Shown here piece after piece: positions 33,299-45,905 of a stretch of DNA of 64,000 bases. The notes under the pieces are model-generated. The model did not search any database, had not been told where the DNA came from, and saw only the letters and a program-made list of their open reading frames with translations. Source of the stretch: Cannabis sativa (lineage: Eukaryota > Streptophyta > Magnoliopsida > Rosales > Cannabaceae); NCBI RefSeq assembly GCF_029168945.1, contig NC_083602.1, forward strand, positions 76,838,600-76,902,599, read 5' to 3'. The translations under genes and the position numbers were made by a program. Each line of letters begins with the position of its first letter. Positions within the stretch are counted from its first letter, which is position 1.

Positions 33299-36200
33299 AT
33301 TTGCCTGATTTGAATGACTGTACTAGGTTAATTAAACTAGTTTAACCTAATTAAAATTGAATTAGCAACATAATTAATTTCATTTATTTTGAAATTAATT
33401 TAAGAAAAATATAGTTTAAAGAATTTTTTATTCTAAGCTAAACTATATGTATTTTCTTGTATTTAATTAAATATAGAATTATAACCATCTAGATTCTTTC
33501 TGGAGCTTAATTTAAATTTTTCATTAAATATTCCTATTTAAGTTGATATTTAGTTATCTACAACTAATCAACTTAAATCTGAATATCTTTTGAATTTCAA
33601 ATTTCAAAATTAAGTTGAGGAATTTTAGGCATTGGTTATTAAGATTCTTTAGATATTTTTTAAGTTAATATCTTTTCAAATATTAACTTAAAATGGAATA
33701 TTTTCAAATTAAGTGGTTATAACTTAATTTTTGGTATTTAATTAAATTTAAATTTGAAAAATATTTAAGTTCTAGATTTTTTCTAATAACAACTTAAATT
33801 AGATATTTTTTCAAATTTTGTGGAAAAGATACTTAGTCAAATAAGATATTTTCTAGATAGTTATTTCTAGACTACTTATTATTTCTAATATTAAATAGGA
33901 AAATATCATAAATTGTGAAATTAATTATTTAATTAATTTTGGTACAATTTATTTTAAGTATATTTTTCCTAGTATTAAACTAGAAATTAATAATTAAGCC
34001 TTCTCTACACTTAATTATTTATATCTTGAATTTAATACATTTAATTAATTTGAAAATTAAATATCTAAGTTGATTTTTATCATCATACTTAAATATTTCT
34101 TTTTCATGACATTTAATTAAATAGAAAATTATTTTTAGTTGAAATTTAATTTTTCAACTAAATTTAAATAATTTTCAAAATATATTTTTTCTTTATTTTA
34201 TTAATCAATTTTCGAAATTGCATTTCTTAAATGCTAGAATTTCGAATTTTATCTTGAAAAATAGATTAAGTTGTAAATTAATTATTTTAATTAATTTTGG
34301 ACCAACTTAAATCAATGATTTTTTCATTTATTGATTAATTTAAAATAAATTGAATTAAAGTATATTATTAGAAATTGAATTAATTAGTCAAAGGAAAATC
34401 TAGATAGGTGATATTTTTGCTTGAAGTATTTTTCTAGTGTATTTAATTAAATAGAAAATTAATATTTAAGTTGATTTTCATCATCATACTTAAATATTTG
34501 AAATTTTTCTTATATATTTAATTAAATAGGAAAATTATATTTTTTTGTTGTAAATTAATTTTATTAATTAATTTTGGGCCAACATTAAATTAGAATAATT
34601 TTTCCAGGATTAATTTTTTATTTTAACATGCATTTTCGAAAATTGTATTCTTAAATACTTTAATTTTTCGAAATGCAATATATATTTATAGAAAATTAAA
34701 TTTGAGTTGTAAATTAATTTATATTAATTTTGTAATAACTTAAATTGAATATTTTTCTAAATATTTATTGGAAATTATTACTAAGATGGAAATAATTCAT
34801 CTAAGTAAAATTTATAAATATTAAATTAAAATTTATATTTAGAATTTTTCATTCTAAATTAGAAATTTTAAATAAATATATATTTAAAATAAATAAATTA
34901 AATAAAGAGAATCAAAGAAAATACAACTCACTTTAAATAATGAGCTTGATTATTATTAAGATATTCGATCTCCATTGTTGGTCTTACAAAAGTTAAATGT
35001 TTTCAATATAACCTCGAGACGCTAGACTTCGTCCCCCTATGGATGGTTATTCGTTGAACGCATTTAACACCGTAAGATTTCATTTGATAAGTGTTTTGTA
35101 AATTTTCGTCTCTATTAGACTCTCCCCTACGGTGACTACTTAGAGATAAACTTATGAAACATGAAACAATGGTAGAAGCTCATAAAATGAGAATAACCTT
35201 GACTCTCGCCTACGGGACAACGTTGGATTCTTATTTTGATCGAATAAAAGGTTGCTAGAATGGTTTCTATTTTAGATGAGCTGACAACTCTATTCAATAA
35301 ATGATGCTTTGACTCTCGCCTACCGGGACACTGTATCAGTTTATTGAAAACCTTGGAAATTATTTAGGATTGTATGTTTTAGTATTTTCACTAGTCATTC
35401 CTACTTGCTATATGTTTATAATTTCTGAATTGTGTATGAATTTATATTGAACCATGTTATTTTCTGTTATTAAGTTGTAGTTTAATTTCGAATCTTCATT
35501 GTTGGTCTAACATGTTTGTTTTTCTAATGAGATAAATCCCTAATGGATTTTCACCATTAGACATACATAATAGTGTAAGATCTCGAAAGATAAATATTGT
35601 ATATACGACATCTAGCTGTTCATCAATCGATGACACCTTAGACTAGTATTTTTACGATATGAAACAAGAAGATTATATAAATAAGATTACTTTGACTTTC
35701 GCTAATCGAAGCATCGTTGGATTCTTATTTTAAACGAAATTATCCTAATTCCTCTTAGCTTATTCATTTCGAATTAGCTCAATAACATATCATTGGATGA
35801 ATGGTCTATAAATCATTTCATGTCATTATATTTTCTCTTAAGAAATTAAATGACGCATATGATTATAATCCCGAAATTCTATTCCCAATTGATATAAATC
35901 CCCAATCTTAGAAATCTCCTACTTGTATGGGCAAATCTGACTTAGAGTTTGTATTAGTAGTGCTGGTCCAAGATAGAATTACTCATAATATTTGGTATAA
36001 ATTTAAGTCTTTGACTTTAATTTTAGATTCCAAATAGAAATTTACTTATATTTCTAATTCCAGAATACAATACAGTTACACTTTCTCAAGTGTTTAATGT
36101 CCATCTTCTATTAATGGATTAAAACTGTATGGAATATGAGTTAGGTATTCTGTGACCAGGATCCACTTGCAGTATTCTAAGAACTCTTTGATGTAACTAA

Positions 36201-36399
36201 ACCTATGTCATCATAGACACTACCACATTTTTTTAATCTATGGCATTTGTATCTTGTTCATAGTGGATTTGACAAGATCAATCTCTGCAAAGAGTTTATA
36301 TGCCTATATCCACTGAAAGTAGTTCATCTCATTCGCAGATGGATGTACATTCAGGGGTGGATATGAGTTTTTCGTTGTATTCTTAAAACGATCACTCTA

Positions 36400-38150
36400 G
36401 ATTATACCTTTTAGCAAAGAAATTTGAAATGTTTGAAAAATTTCATTAATTTCTAGCAATGGTTAAAACCATTAAGGTAAGTGGTTAAAGATCTTGCGAA
36501 CTGATAGGGGTGGAGAAATAGTTAGTAGATATGCAGTTCAAAGATCATTAAATTGATATTTGAATTATATCCAAACTTACCTCCCCAGAAATTTCGAGTT
36601 GCATATTGATGATTAGTTACTAGTCGTTGCCTAAATCCTTCTATGGTAATACAATTTCAGAATGATGTAATGGTTGGGTACTTAATGTAAATCATTACTA
36701 GATTCATGGATGACCTAATCAAAATCTTAAGAAAAGCTAGAACTGTTAACCATGGTTTGTTAGCTATTCTAAGTGATTAGGGGTGGACCATCCCATTGTC
36801 AATAGATAAGAAAGTGTTTGTTCAAACAAATACTACTTTTCTAAGAAAATGACTAAGTCTGAAAAACAAGTAGCAAATAAAGGAGATATTTAATTCTTGA
36901 TTCCAAAAGTGTTCTATCATCTTATATATAATATATGATGATCCCACTGCCTCTGTTGTCTTGTCACAACCAAAGAGGTTAATACCATTTAGTTTTCTTC
37001 GACATAATTCACGGTACCTTGTCGTAGTGGGAGAGTTTCTAGGAACTCACCTTCTTATGACTTGGGAGACACTAGTGATTAAAATCCATTGTGAGTTTAA
37101 ACAAGTAATGGATTGTCAAGATAAGAAACTAAGAAGAAAGCCAATAGAACTATGGTTTAATCCATTCACATGGAGTAACCTTAAGTTTTCTATTACAAGG
37201 ACATAAAAGGAAATTTTCGTTTATAAGTCCATTCAATGGACTTAACAAAACTTCCTGTTCCTAGTATTATAGGTTTGAGTTTATCTAAACCTATGGCTTG
37301 TGGTATACCTGGTAATTACTTACTCTAATGCAAGCAACTTACTTTAGTAAGATGCTGAAGCATTTTCTTTCTAATGGCAATCTATAGAAGCTTCACAACT
37401 TCTTAGGTATAGATTTTATTTATCTAAGGAAAAGTCTTAACTATTCCAGAAAAGATAAAGCCATGAAAGAATTTCTTATATCAACAGTGAGAGGTCTTGG
37501 ATATGCTTTTGTATGCCTTAGACCAGACACCTGCTGTTGAGTGGGAGTAATGAGTAGGTATCAGATTAATCCAGGAGAAGAACATTGGAAGACAATCAAG
37601 TAAATCTTAAGATTAAGAAGAGGAACTATATGTTAGTCTATAAGGGTGTGTTTAAAACTCTTAGACTACACCATATCAGATTTCGAAATTTGCCTTTGTG
37701 CTAGTAAATTTTTCTGATAAGATGGTGGTTACTCTGGGGATGGAATAGTGATTTTGGAGAAGTGTAAAAACCTATCTGAAGTCTCTAGGTCTACCAGAGA
37801 GGGACTGAATGTTAAGGTTGCAGGAAAGGTACTTATTCAGTCTAAGGAAAGTTCTATACATTTTTGGCATAATTCCAAATTGCCTTAAACTACTAGTGTT
37901 AATTTCCTGATTAACCAAAAGTAGTTGTCAAAGGTATAGAATCCAGTATCCCAAGAGAGTAAGACATATAGAGAGGAATTTCACATTATCAATGATTTTG
38001 TGATTAAGGAAGAGTAATGGTGGAGAAAAGGTTGTGGTTAATTCAACCTTTCAGATCCTATTACGAGGAGTTTACTACTACTACACTTGATTTGTATATC
38101 AAGGTGTTGAGATTATTTGAAACACACTTTTTGTTTTATATTAGTGCAAG
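36400..38150 (+). pseudogene. Decayed copia pol of element D
   Basis: Patches of integrase (RTDRGG near 36,495), linker (36,961-37,206 open stretch), RT and RNase H (near 37,700-37,780) similarity in shifting frames with stops. The pattern equals that in G, E and I. The PPT AAGTGGGAGTT precedes the 3' LTR at 38,159. Confidence 0.82.
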
Positions 38151-38158
38151 TGGGAGTT

Positions 38159-40052
38159 TGTTGGGTTTTATGCCCTAAATAAAACTCATTTCAATATAAT
38201 CAGATTTCCTTATTAATATAGATCAGAAATAACATTTAATGTTGCATGGTTCACATGATTTATTTCATGATTATATGTACATAATGTATAAATTCATCTG
38301 AAACCCTTTTCACATACTTGATCCTGTTTATTGTGCCGTCAACACATTGGAAAGTAAACATGACTATGTGAATAAAGTTTCCTAGATTTATCAGACATAG
38401 GGTTTTACTGATATGATAATCTACAACAGAGTTTACTTGCATTTGGAGAAGTGCTATGTTCTTTCCAGAGCATTGGTTAAAGTAAAGCTCAGGTTGGATG
38501 CATGGAGTATGCATCGGAAGGGACCGATATTGAACTTTGACTTAGATTTAATTAAACTTACCGTAAAATCTATTCAAGTCAATATCGCCTAGTTGATCCT
38601 AGATCAAATGATCTTAATCCTGATATGATTAGGCTCAATCTCGAGAGGCTATTCGTGTTCTTTGATTTGTTAGTTAAGCCTACTTTTAGGTCAGGGTGAT
38701 ACGTACATTTTGGGAACACGGTAATGCAATTGAGTGGGAGCGCTAGCGTAAACATGGAATCTATAGCTTCTATCTGGCAAATAGTAAGCAAAGGATGATC
38801 TCCTTCGAGCTTGACCAAACGAACATAAATGGTGGAGTACTCATTTCACATAAGCTGAAATATCATTTATACGGGGTCAAGTGTTTTAAGGAATAAATAC
38901 ATTGTAGGGTGTAACGGTAATTTGATCCCTTTACAGTGTAGATCATTCATATAGAGGATCATTGATCACATTAGGATTATAACAATGGATAACTAATGAT
39001 GTGTCTATATGGTGGAACATATAGAGCATTCTATATACTGAGAGTGCAATTCTAAGTTCTATGCGTGGATTCAACGAAGAATTAATAAGTTAGTGAATTT
39101 TAGTGCTAAATTCTTGATCTACTTATTGGAAGCTCGGTTATATAGACCCATGGTCCCCCCACTAGTTGAGATAATATTGCTTGTAAGACTCATGTAATTG
39201 GTTTTGATTAATCAATTATAATTCTCAAATTAGACTATGTCTATTTGTGAATTTTTCACTAAGTAAGGGCGAAATTGTAAAGAAAGAGTTTATAGGGGCA
39301 TATTTGTTAATTATGATACTTTGTATGGTTCAATTAATGAATATGATAAATGACAATATTATTTAATAATTATTTATAGTTATTAAATAGTTAGAATTGG
39401 CATTTAAATGGTTGAATTAGGAAATTGGCATTTTTGAGAAAATCAGATACAAAAGGTGTTAAAATTGCAAAATTGCAAAAAGCAAGGCCCAATCCACTAA
39501 GTGTATGGCCTGCCACTTTTGTAGGAAATTTAAACAGATATTTTCATTATTTTAATGCCAAATAATTCAAACCTAACCCTAGTGGAATGCTATAAATAGA
39601 TAGTGAAGGCTTCAGGAAAATTACACACTAAAATTTTCTATTTTTCCTTCAGAGAAAAAACTGAGCTTCTCTCTCCCTATCTTTAGCTGATCACTCTCTC
39701 TCTTCTTCCTTAGAATTTCGAAATCCTTAGTGTATGAGTAGTGCCCACACACATCAAGTGATACCTCAATCATAGTGAGGAAGATCGTGAACAAAGATCA
39801 TCAGCAAAGGAGTTTCAGCATCAAAGATTCAGAGAAAGAGATCCAGGTTCAGATATTGATAATGCTCTGCTACAGAAAGGAATCAAGGGCTAGATATCTG
39901 AACGGAAGGAGTCATATTATTCCGCTGCACCCAATGTAAGGTTTCCTAAACTTTATATGTGTTTAATTTATCGTTTTAGAAAGTTCATATTTAGGATGTT
40001 AATAAACATACTTGTGAGTAGATCTAAGATCCTGGTAAAATAATTTCCAACA
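38159..40052 (+). repeat. 3' LTR of element D
   Basis: TGTTGGG...TTCCAACA, followed by the target duplication GATTC. TATA box at 39,591-39,598. Equal in length to the 5' LTR. Confidence 0.96.
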
Positions 40053-40057
40053 GATTC

Positions 40058-43000
40058 GAAATTAAACTACAACTTAATAACAGAAAATAACATGGTTCAA
40101 TATAAATTCATACACAATTCAGAAATTATTAAACATATAGCAAGTAGGAATGACATGTGAAAATACTAAAACATACAATCCTAAATAATTTCCAAGGTTT
40201 TCAACAAGCTGATATCAGTGTCCCGTTTAGGCGAGAGTCAAAGCTACCATCCATTGAATAGAGTTGTCAGCTCATCTAAAATGTTAAACATTCTAGCAAC
40301 CTTTTATTCGATCAAGATTGGAATTCAGCATTGTCCCGTTTAGGCGAGAGTCAAGGCAATTCTATCTTATGAGCTTCCACCATTGTTTCATAATTTGCAA
40401 GTCAAATATGGTCGCCACCATTAGGGTAATCCATACCATATAAAACACTTACAAACTACTTATCTTTCGAGATTAAACGGTGCGAAATTGCTAATGAACG
40501 TTCCTCCATTAGGGAGGATTACTCACTAAAACTAACGCGATGTAAAACCAACAATGGAGATCGAATATCTTAATAATAAAGCTCATTATTTGAAGAGAGT
40601 TGTATTTTCTTTGAAACTTATTTTAATCTATTTATTTTAAATATAAATTTATTTAATTAAAATTTCCAATTTAGAATGAAAAATTCTAAATATAAATTTT
40701 AATTTAATATTTATAAATTTTACTTAGATGGATATGAAAATAACATGAATTTCTTCCATCTTAGTAATAATTTCCAATAAATATTTAGAAAAATATACAA
40801 TTTAAGTTGTTACAAAATTAATTTAAATTAATTTACAACTCAAATTTAATTTTCTATAAATATATATTGCATTTCGAAAAATTAAAGTATTTAAGAATAC
40901 AATTTTCGAAAATGCATGTAAAAATAAATCCTGGAAAAATTATTCTAATTTAATGTTGACCCAAAATTAATTAATAAAATTAATTTACAACAAAAAATAT
41001 AATTTTCCTATTTAATTAAATATATAAGAAAATTTTCAAATATTTAAGTATGATGATGAAAATCAACTTAAATATTAATTTTCTATTTAATTAAATACAC
41101 TAGAAAAATACTTCAAGCAAAAATAGATAATATCTATCTAGATTTTCATGGACTAATTAATTCATTTTCTAATTAAATATATTTTACTTCATTTATTTTA
41201 ATTAATCATTAAATGAAAAAATCATTGATTTAAGTTGGTCCAAAATTAAAATAAATAATTTACAACTTTAATCTATTTTTGAAATAAAATTCGAAATTCC
41301 AGCATTTAAGAAATGCAATTTCAAAATTTGATTAATAAAATGAAGAAAAAATATATTTTGAAAATTATTTAAATTTAGTTGAAAAAATAAATTTCAACTA
41401 AAAATAATTTTCTATTTAATTAAGTGTCATGAAAAAGAAATATTTAAGTATCATGATGAAAATCAACTTAGATATTTAATTTTCAAATTAATTAAATGTA
41501 TAATTCAAGAAATAAATAATTAAGTGTAGAGAAGGCTTAATTATTAATCTCTAGTTTAATACTAGGAAAAATATACTTAAAATAAATTGTACCAAAATTA
41601 ATTATTTAAATAATTAATTTCACAATGTATAATATTTTCCTATTTAATATTAGAAATAATAAGTAGTCTAGAAATAACTATCTAGAAAATATCTTATTTG
41701 ACTAAGTATCTTTTCCACAAAATTTGAAAAAAATATCTAATTTAAGTTGTATTAAAAAAAATAGAACTTAAGTATTTTAAAATTTAAATTTAATTAAATA
41801 TCAAAAATTAAGTTGTAACCACTTAATTTGAAAATATTCTATTTTAAGTTAATATTCGAAAAGATATCAACTTAAAAAAAATATCTAAAGAATCTTAATA
41901 ACCAATTCCTAAAATTCCTCAACTTAATTTTGAAATTTGAAATTCAAAAGATATTCAGATTTAAGTTGATTAGTTAGAGATAACTAAATATCAACTTAAA
42001 TAGGAATATTTAATGAAAAATTTAAATTAAGCTTCAGAAAGCATCTAGATGGTTATAATTCTATATTTAATGAGATACAAGAAAATACATATAGTTTAAC
42101 TTAGAATAAAATTATTTAAACTATGGTTTTCTTAAATTAATTTCAAAATAAAAGAAATTAATTATGTTGTTAATCAATTTTATTAGGTTAAACTAGTTTA
42201 ATTAACCTAGTACAGTTATTCAAATCAGGCAAATGGGCCTTCACAATTGGGGTAGTTCATGTGAGGGGGTGCTGGGTTCAGTATGTCGTACCCACTACTA
42301 TGGCTCCCAACTCTCACACAAGGCCCAAAAGAGAGGAATTTAACCTTAAAATGAACAATTGTTATTAATTGAATAGGTCCAAAAATAAATAGGCCTAAAT
42401 AAAATCTATCAAAAACTATGATATTTTATTTAGCAACAACAACCTATATGCATCTATAACAAAATTAAACAAATAGGCTCACACAGGCACACAATTTGGA
42501 TGGATCCTATCATGTTGCTAGGTCATACACAGATGAAAGAAGATTGTGAAAATTACCTGTTACAAATTATTTACTTGACCAAGGGAGCCATGAGTTAAAA
42601 TCAGATCATTGGATCTGTCAACAAGTTAACCATGACTATTTGCAATCAAGCAATAATAGGTTTTAAAAACTTACAAACAAGCTAAAACATATACTCCTGC
42701 AACAAGGTTATCTGGATAGTTGGATGTAGGATTTATTTAATTTGAAATAAATAATTTCGAAAAATTAATTTAATAAAAAAAATTATTTTCGAAAATTAAT
42801 ATAATAAAATAAAATTTAAAATTTTTTTCGAAATTAATAAAAAAATATTTAAAATTAAACCTACAATTTTGAAAAATTAGGTTTCAACCAACCTAAATAT
42901 CATTTCAAAATTTGCTAACTACTTTTAAAAAATTTAATGTTATTTTATAAATAAAAATTAAATAAAAAATTAAAAAAGATAAATAAATATCTTTTCAGAT

Positions 43001-43144
43001 TTTAAATTAAATTTAAATAAATAAAATAACAAATTTAAAAGTTAGCAAAATATCTTACATCTATTTAAAATTACATGATTATAGTTATCTTATTTTAAAT
43101 TTAAATAAGGTCAAATTATTTTAAAAAAAAATTAATTTAAAAAA
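40058..43144 (-). mobile_element. Element E leader region (continued)
   Basis: Leader of minus-strand element E, continuing from 29,852-29,920 across element D. It contains the repeated leader motif (40,220-40,241 and 40,333-40,354, reverse) and the folded block at 42,235-42,326. It ends abruptly near 43,144, where the rest of the leader, the primer-binding site and most of the 5' LTR are missing. Confidence 0.85.
42235..42326 (-). promoter_or_regulatory. Leader RNA block with predicted stem and pseudoknot (copy in E)
   Basis: Read on the minus strand, the outer stem is 42,326-42,320 with 42,241-42,235. The inner stem is GTGTGAG (42,319-42,313) with CTCACAT (42,265-42,259), and the crossing stem AGTTGGG (42,312-42,306) with CCCAATT (42,251-42,245). 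The pair that is A-U in C and G-C in D is G.U here. Confidence 0.65.
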
Positions 43145-43244
43145 TCACGTGAACCATGCAACATTAAATGTTATTTCTGATCTATATTAATAAGTAAATC
43201 TGATTATATTGAAATGAGTTTTATTTAGGGCATAAAACCCAACA
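43145..43244 (-). repeat. Remnant (about 100 bp) of the right-hand LTR of a minus-strand D-type element
   Basis: Matches only the last 100 bp of a minus-strand LTR, ending AAACCCAACA at 43,244. It is fused directly to leader sequence, so roughly 1.8 kb of LTR plus the primer site and early leader are deleted. It is followed by CCCAC, which does not match GCACT at the left end of E. Confidence 0.85.
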
Positions 43245-43529
43245 CCCACACACATCAAGTAATACCTCAGTCATAGTGAGGAAGGCTGTGTAGAATTCAG
43301 AAACAACAAAGAAGGACTATCGGGCTCAGATCTTGATTATACTCTGCGACAAAAAGGAATCAAGGGTTAGAGATCTGAGTGGGAGGAGACATATATTCCG
43401 CTGCACCCAATGTAAGATTTCTGATACTTTTATGTGTTTAATTTTCCATCGTTTTAGAAGTTCATATTTAGGTTGTTAAATCAACATACTTGTGAGTAGA
43501 TCTAAGTTCCTGGTAAAATAATTCCAACA
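43245..43529 (+). repeat. Remnant of the 3' LTR of element C
   Basis: Matches the R/U5 end of LTR C (15,465-15,743), including subtype-specific words, and ends CCAACA followed by the target duplication ATGAT. The U3 part is lost. Confidence 0.9.
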
Positions 43530-43765
43530 ATGATACCCTACGGGGACCACCAGACTCTTTTGGGCTAAAAATGAACATAAATGTTACAGTCAATTTAGAG
43601 TCTTAAATTTTGGGAGTAAGCGCGATTATAAGGAATCACCAAGGACATGTAGTTGATGCTTTATCAAAGTCGGTGCTAGGATGTTTCTGATCAAATGAAA
43701 TGGAGGCTAAAGAATTTTTTCATAGCCTTAATTGGGCCCTACAATTACAATAGCCTATTACTCAT
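43530..43765 (+). pseudogene. LINE-alpha, piece 2: start of the RNase H domain
   Basis: Continues the frame of piece 1 across the ATGAT duplication. It reads as the plant LINE RNase H (RVT_3) domain: GLKMNINV near 43,561, IIRNHQGHVVDALSKS near 43,625, and EAKEFFHSLNWAL near 43,703. It has stops at several places. It ends in CTCAT (43,761-43,765), where a solo LTR is inserted. Confidence 0.86.
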
Positions 43766-44826
43766 TGTTAGGTCTTTTTTTGGCAATTTAGTTGTCAAAA
43801 TATTTTTGAATTAATGTGAATTTTTATTGGGCATTTAAATTATTTTTATTACATTTTTATGTATTTATTGCTCTTTTCTATCTTAGGAAAGGATCATTTT
43901 TCAGCTAGACTTTTCTTTGTTTGGAAACTTCTTGTAAGAGAAGAAATTCTCTTATGGAAAGTTGTCTAATTTTGGGAAACTTGACTTTCCCTTTTTCTAG
44001 TTGATGATTTCGATTTTGTCTTTATTAGAACAAATCAAATTATCTTTATTTGGCAGGTTTAAAGTCCAAATTCGTGATCTTGGTTCAATTTGAAAATTTT
44101 TCTTTCTGGTCCTGATCTGCTACTGCGAAACCCAATTCTGATGCTGCAAATCAAGAAGAGCAACCAAACGTTTTTATCTCTTCTAGTCTCATATTTTCAT
44201 ATCTTTCTTTGTGAGAAGAGTGTTTTATTTGTAAAAACTTGGAGTGTTCAACTAGGTTTTGGTTTTCTTATTATGATCTCATACTATTCTTAGAATAGGT
44301 TTAAGAGAAGCTTTGAACAAGCGTGGGTCTTCGAGAGAAGACTTTTCCAAGTCTCATTTCGGGAGGAAGTGAGCATATATCTTCGGGAGAAGATTTGTTT
44401 AACCCTTACTTCGGGAGGAAGTAAGCACACATCAATAGCTGAAGGGAGTTCACTACTTTGTGTGTTTCAGATATCAGATTAGCAAGGTGGATTATGAAGG
44501 GTTGCGACAAATCATTAGATGGAGTCTAAATTTGTTTAAGTCAATTGCTTTTGTAATCTTTGATATTTTACTAATTGATTTGATTCTCTGGGCGTGGTCC
44601 CGTGGACTAAGAGTGTTCGAAAGAACACTGATACCACGTACAAATCTCTTGTGTCAAGTGATTTAATGTTCTGTAATTATTTTTATATTCTGCCTAATCT
44701 GTTTTGTCTCTGCAAAATTAGTTTCTGCAGTATCAGAATTACTTTCTGCTGCTACAAACGTATACAATTTTATATACAGTATATTTCTGTAATAATTATT
44801 GGCATGTACAAAAACTCGATTTTTCA
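43766..44826 (+). repeat. Solo LTR of an unassigned element, 1,061 bp, flanked by CTCAT
   Basis: Starts TGTTAGG and ends TTTTCA, with CTCAT at 43,761-43,765 and 44,827-44,831. The LINE-alpha frame runs on when it is skipped, which fixes both boundaries. It contains TTCGGGAGGAAGT twice (44,358 and 44,411 regions) and a GTGGTCCCGTGGACTAAG...ACCACGTACAAATC segment typical of plant LTRs just upstream of the U5 end. It is unrelated to the 1.9 kb LTRs; the superfamily cannot be told. Confidence 0.85.
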
Positions 44827-45131
44827 CTCATATAGACTGAGATGCTCTAAGAGTTTCTACAGCTCTAAACTCTACATTTATGGATTTATCTAGTTTTACT
44901 GATTTAATTATAGATATTTGTTGTCTTTTATCTTTCTTTTTTGAAGTTATTATTTCTCATGTTAAGAGAAATGCAAACTAAGCTACGTATAGTTTAGCAA
45001 AATATGTTTTAGAGTTGGATGATGATGTTTGCTGGATGAGTGATATTTCCAGTCTCATTTTCTTTGTTGTTATAAACAATTATAATTTATAACAAAAGTG
45101 GAAATATTTCAAACAAAAATTAAAAAAAAAA
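44827..45131 (+). pseudogene. LINE-alpha, piece 3: end of RNase H and A-rich tail
   Basis: Resumes in frame after CTCAT. It reads as the end of the RNase H domain, with DALRV near 44,842, SHVKRNAN near 44,955 and AKYVLELDDDVCWM near 44,997. At least two stops are present. Non-coding sequence follows from about 45,070, with a run of ten A at 45,122-45,131 as the likely old poly(A) tail. Confidence 0.85.
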
Positions 45132-45905
45132 TATATTTTTATTCAAAATATAATATTGATAGTCTTCTTCCTGAAGCTTCCTACTACAGGCTTTGCTCTG
45201 GGTTAGCTCCAATATTGGCTTGTGGCGTCCGATTCCTTCATCTCAAGGTTTGTGTTCTCGCAGTTTATCTTGTCATCTTGTTTCCATTTTCTCTCTGATT
45301 TGCATTTATTATTTCTCTCTACTGCCTCCCTGTTGTTTTCTCCTGGTTTGGCCTAATTTCTCCTGGTTTTGCATTTATTATTGTTTCCATCTGGTTTTCC
45401 CTTGTTCCTCCCTTTCTCCGATTTTGATTTGGTCTGATCATCCTCATTAATTTCTTGGATTTGCTTTTCTTAATACGTCACCCTAATCATTATGCATGTT
45501 TCCCTAATTTCTCGAGCGTCTTCACTGTTCAATGCCATCTCTCTCTCTCATTTGCATTTAATTTTGGCGGCTCCTTCTAATCAACATTTAATATCCCTGG
45601 CCAATATTTCCTCTCTTCGATTTTCGAATCGTTTTTCTATTTCTAAATCAACCGTCATCTTGCTTCTCTACCTCTCTAAACCAAAGATCATCATTACTCT
45701 CCAGCGTCGATTCCAGACCGTCTTACCCAGCTGTGAAGTGATGGTTCAGACACTCATCCACTCTTCGAGGCGACCCTTCTTCTCCAGGTATTACTCTCTC
45801 TTCTTTCTCTCCATTCTCACTTATATATATGCCTTTTCCATTTCTGTTTGCACACCAGTATCAAACTTTGCTGAAAACCCATCCACTCTTACCTACCACT
45901 TTGCT

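Larger units (their letters stand above)
31830..36400 (+). other. Long untranslated leader of element D
   Basis: About 4.5 kb of AT-rich sequence holding the palindrome array, the folded block, the TTGACTCTCGCCTA pair (35,199 and 35,309), and a second diverged copy of the CATTGTTGGTCT... segment near 35,490. It is longer than the leader of C because of that duplication and extra AT-rich DNA. No gag is recognisable. Confidence 0.75.
29921..40052 (+). mobile_element. Complete non-autonomous copia element D, 10,132 bp, flanked by GATTC
   Basis: Two LTRs of equal length (1,894 bp: 29,921-31,814 and 38,159-40,052), a primer-binding site after the first, a long leader, a decayed pol, and a purine tract before the second. 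GATTC flanks both sides (29,916-29,920 and 40,053-40,057). By eye the LTRs differ at about three positions, all in the first 450 bp, so the insertion is very recent. No uninterrupted gag, protease, integrase, RT or RNase H exists, so the enzymes must have come from another element. It sits in the leader of element E. Confidence 0.95.
13917..43529 (+). mobile_element. Composite nest: copia element C with everything inserted in it, flanked by ATGAT
   Basis: The outer LTR starts at 13,917, preceded by ATGAT (13,912-13,916). The outer right end is a remnant of the same LTR subtype ending CCAACA at 43,529, followed by ATGAT (43,530-43,534). Both sides are the same LINE in the same frame, which confirms one insertion event. 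Inside lie the C leader and gag-protease-integrase half, then minus-strand element E, which itself carries a gypsy fragment, solo LTR F and complete element D. C's second half (integrase end, RT, RNase H and the U3 of its 3' LTR) is missing. Confidence 0.88.

Noticed and set aside
44090..44893. Small open frames in the solo LTR and beyond
   Set aside because: No similarity; they lie in LTR sequence and the end of LINE-alpha.
45132..45905. Upstream extension of LINE-beta ORF1 to 45,492
   Set aside because: In frame but low-complexity leader; the start at 45,906 fits the family better. Not excluded.
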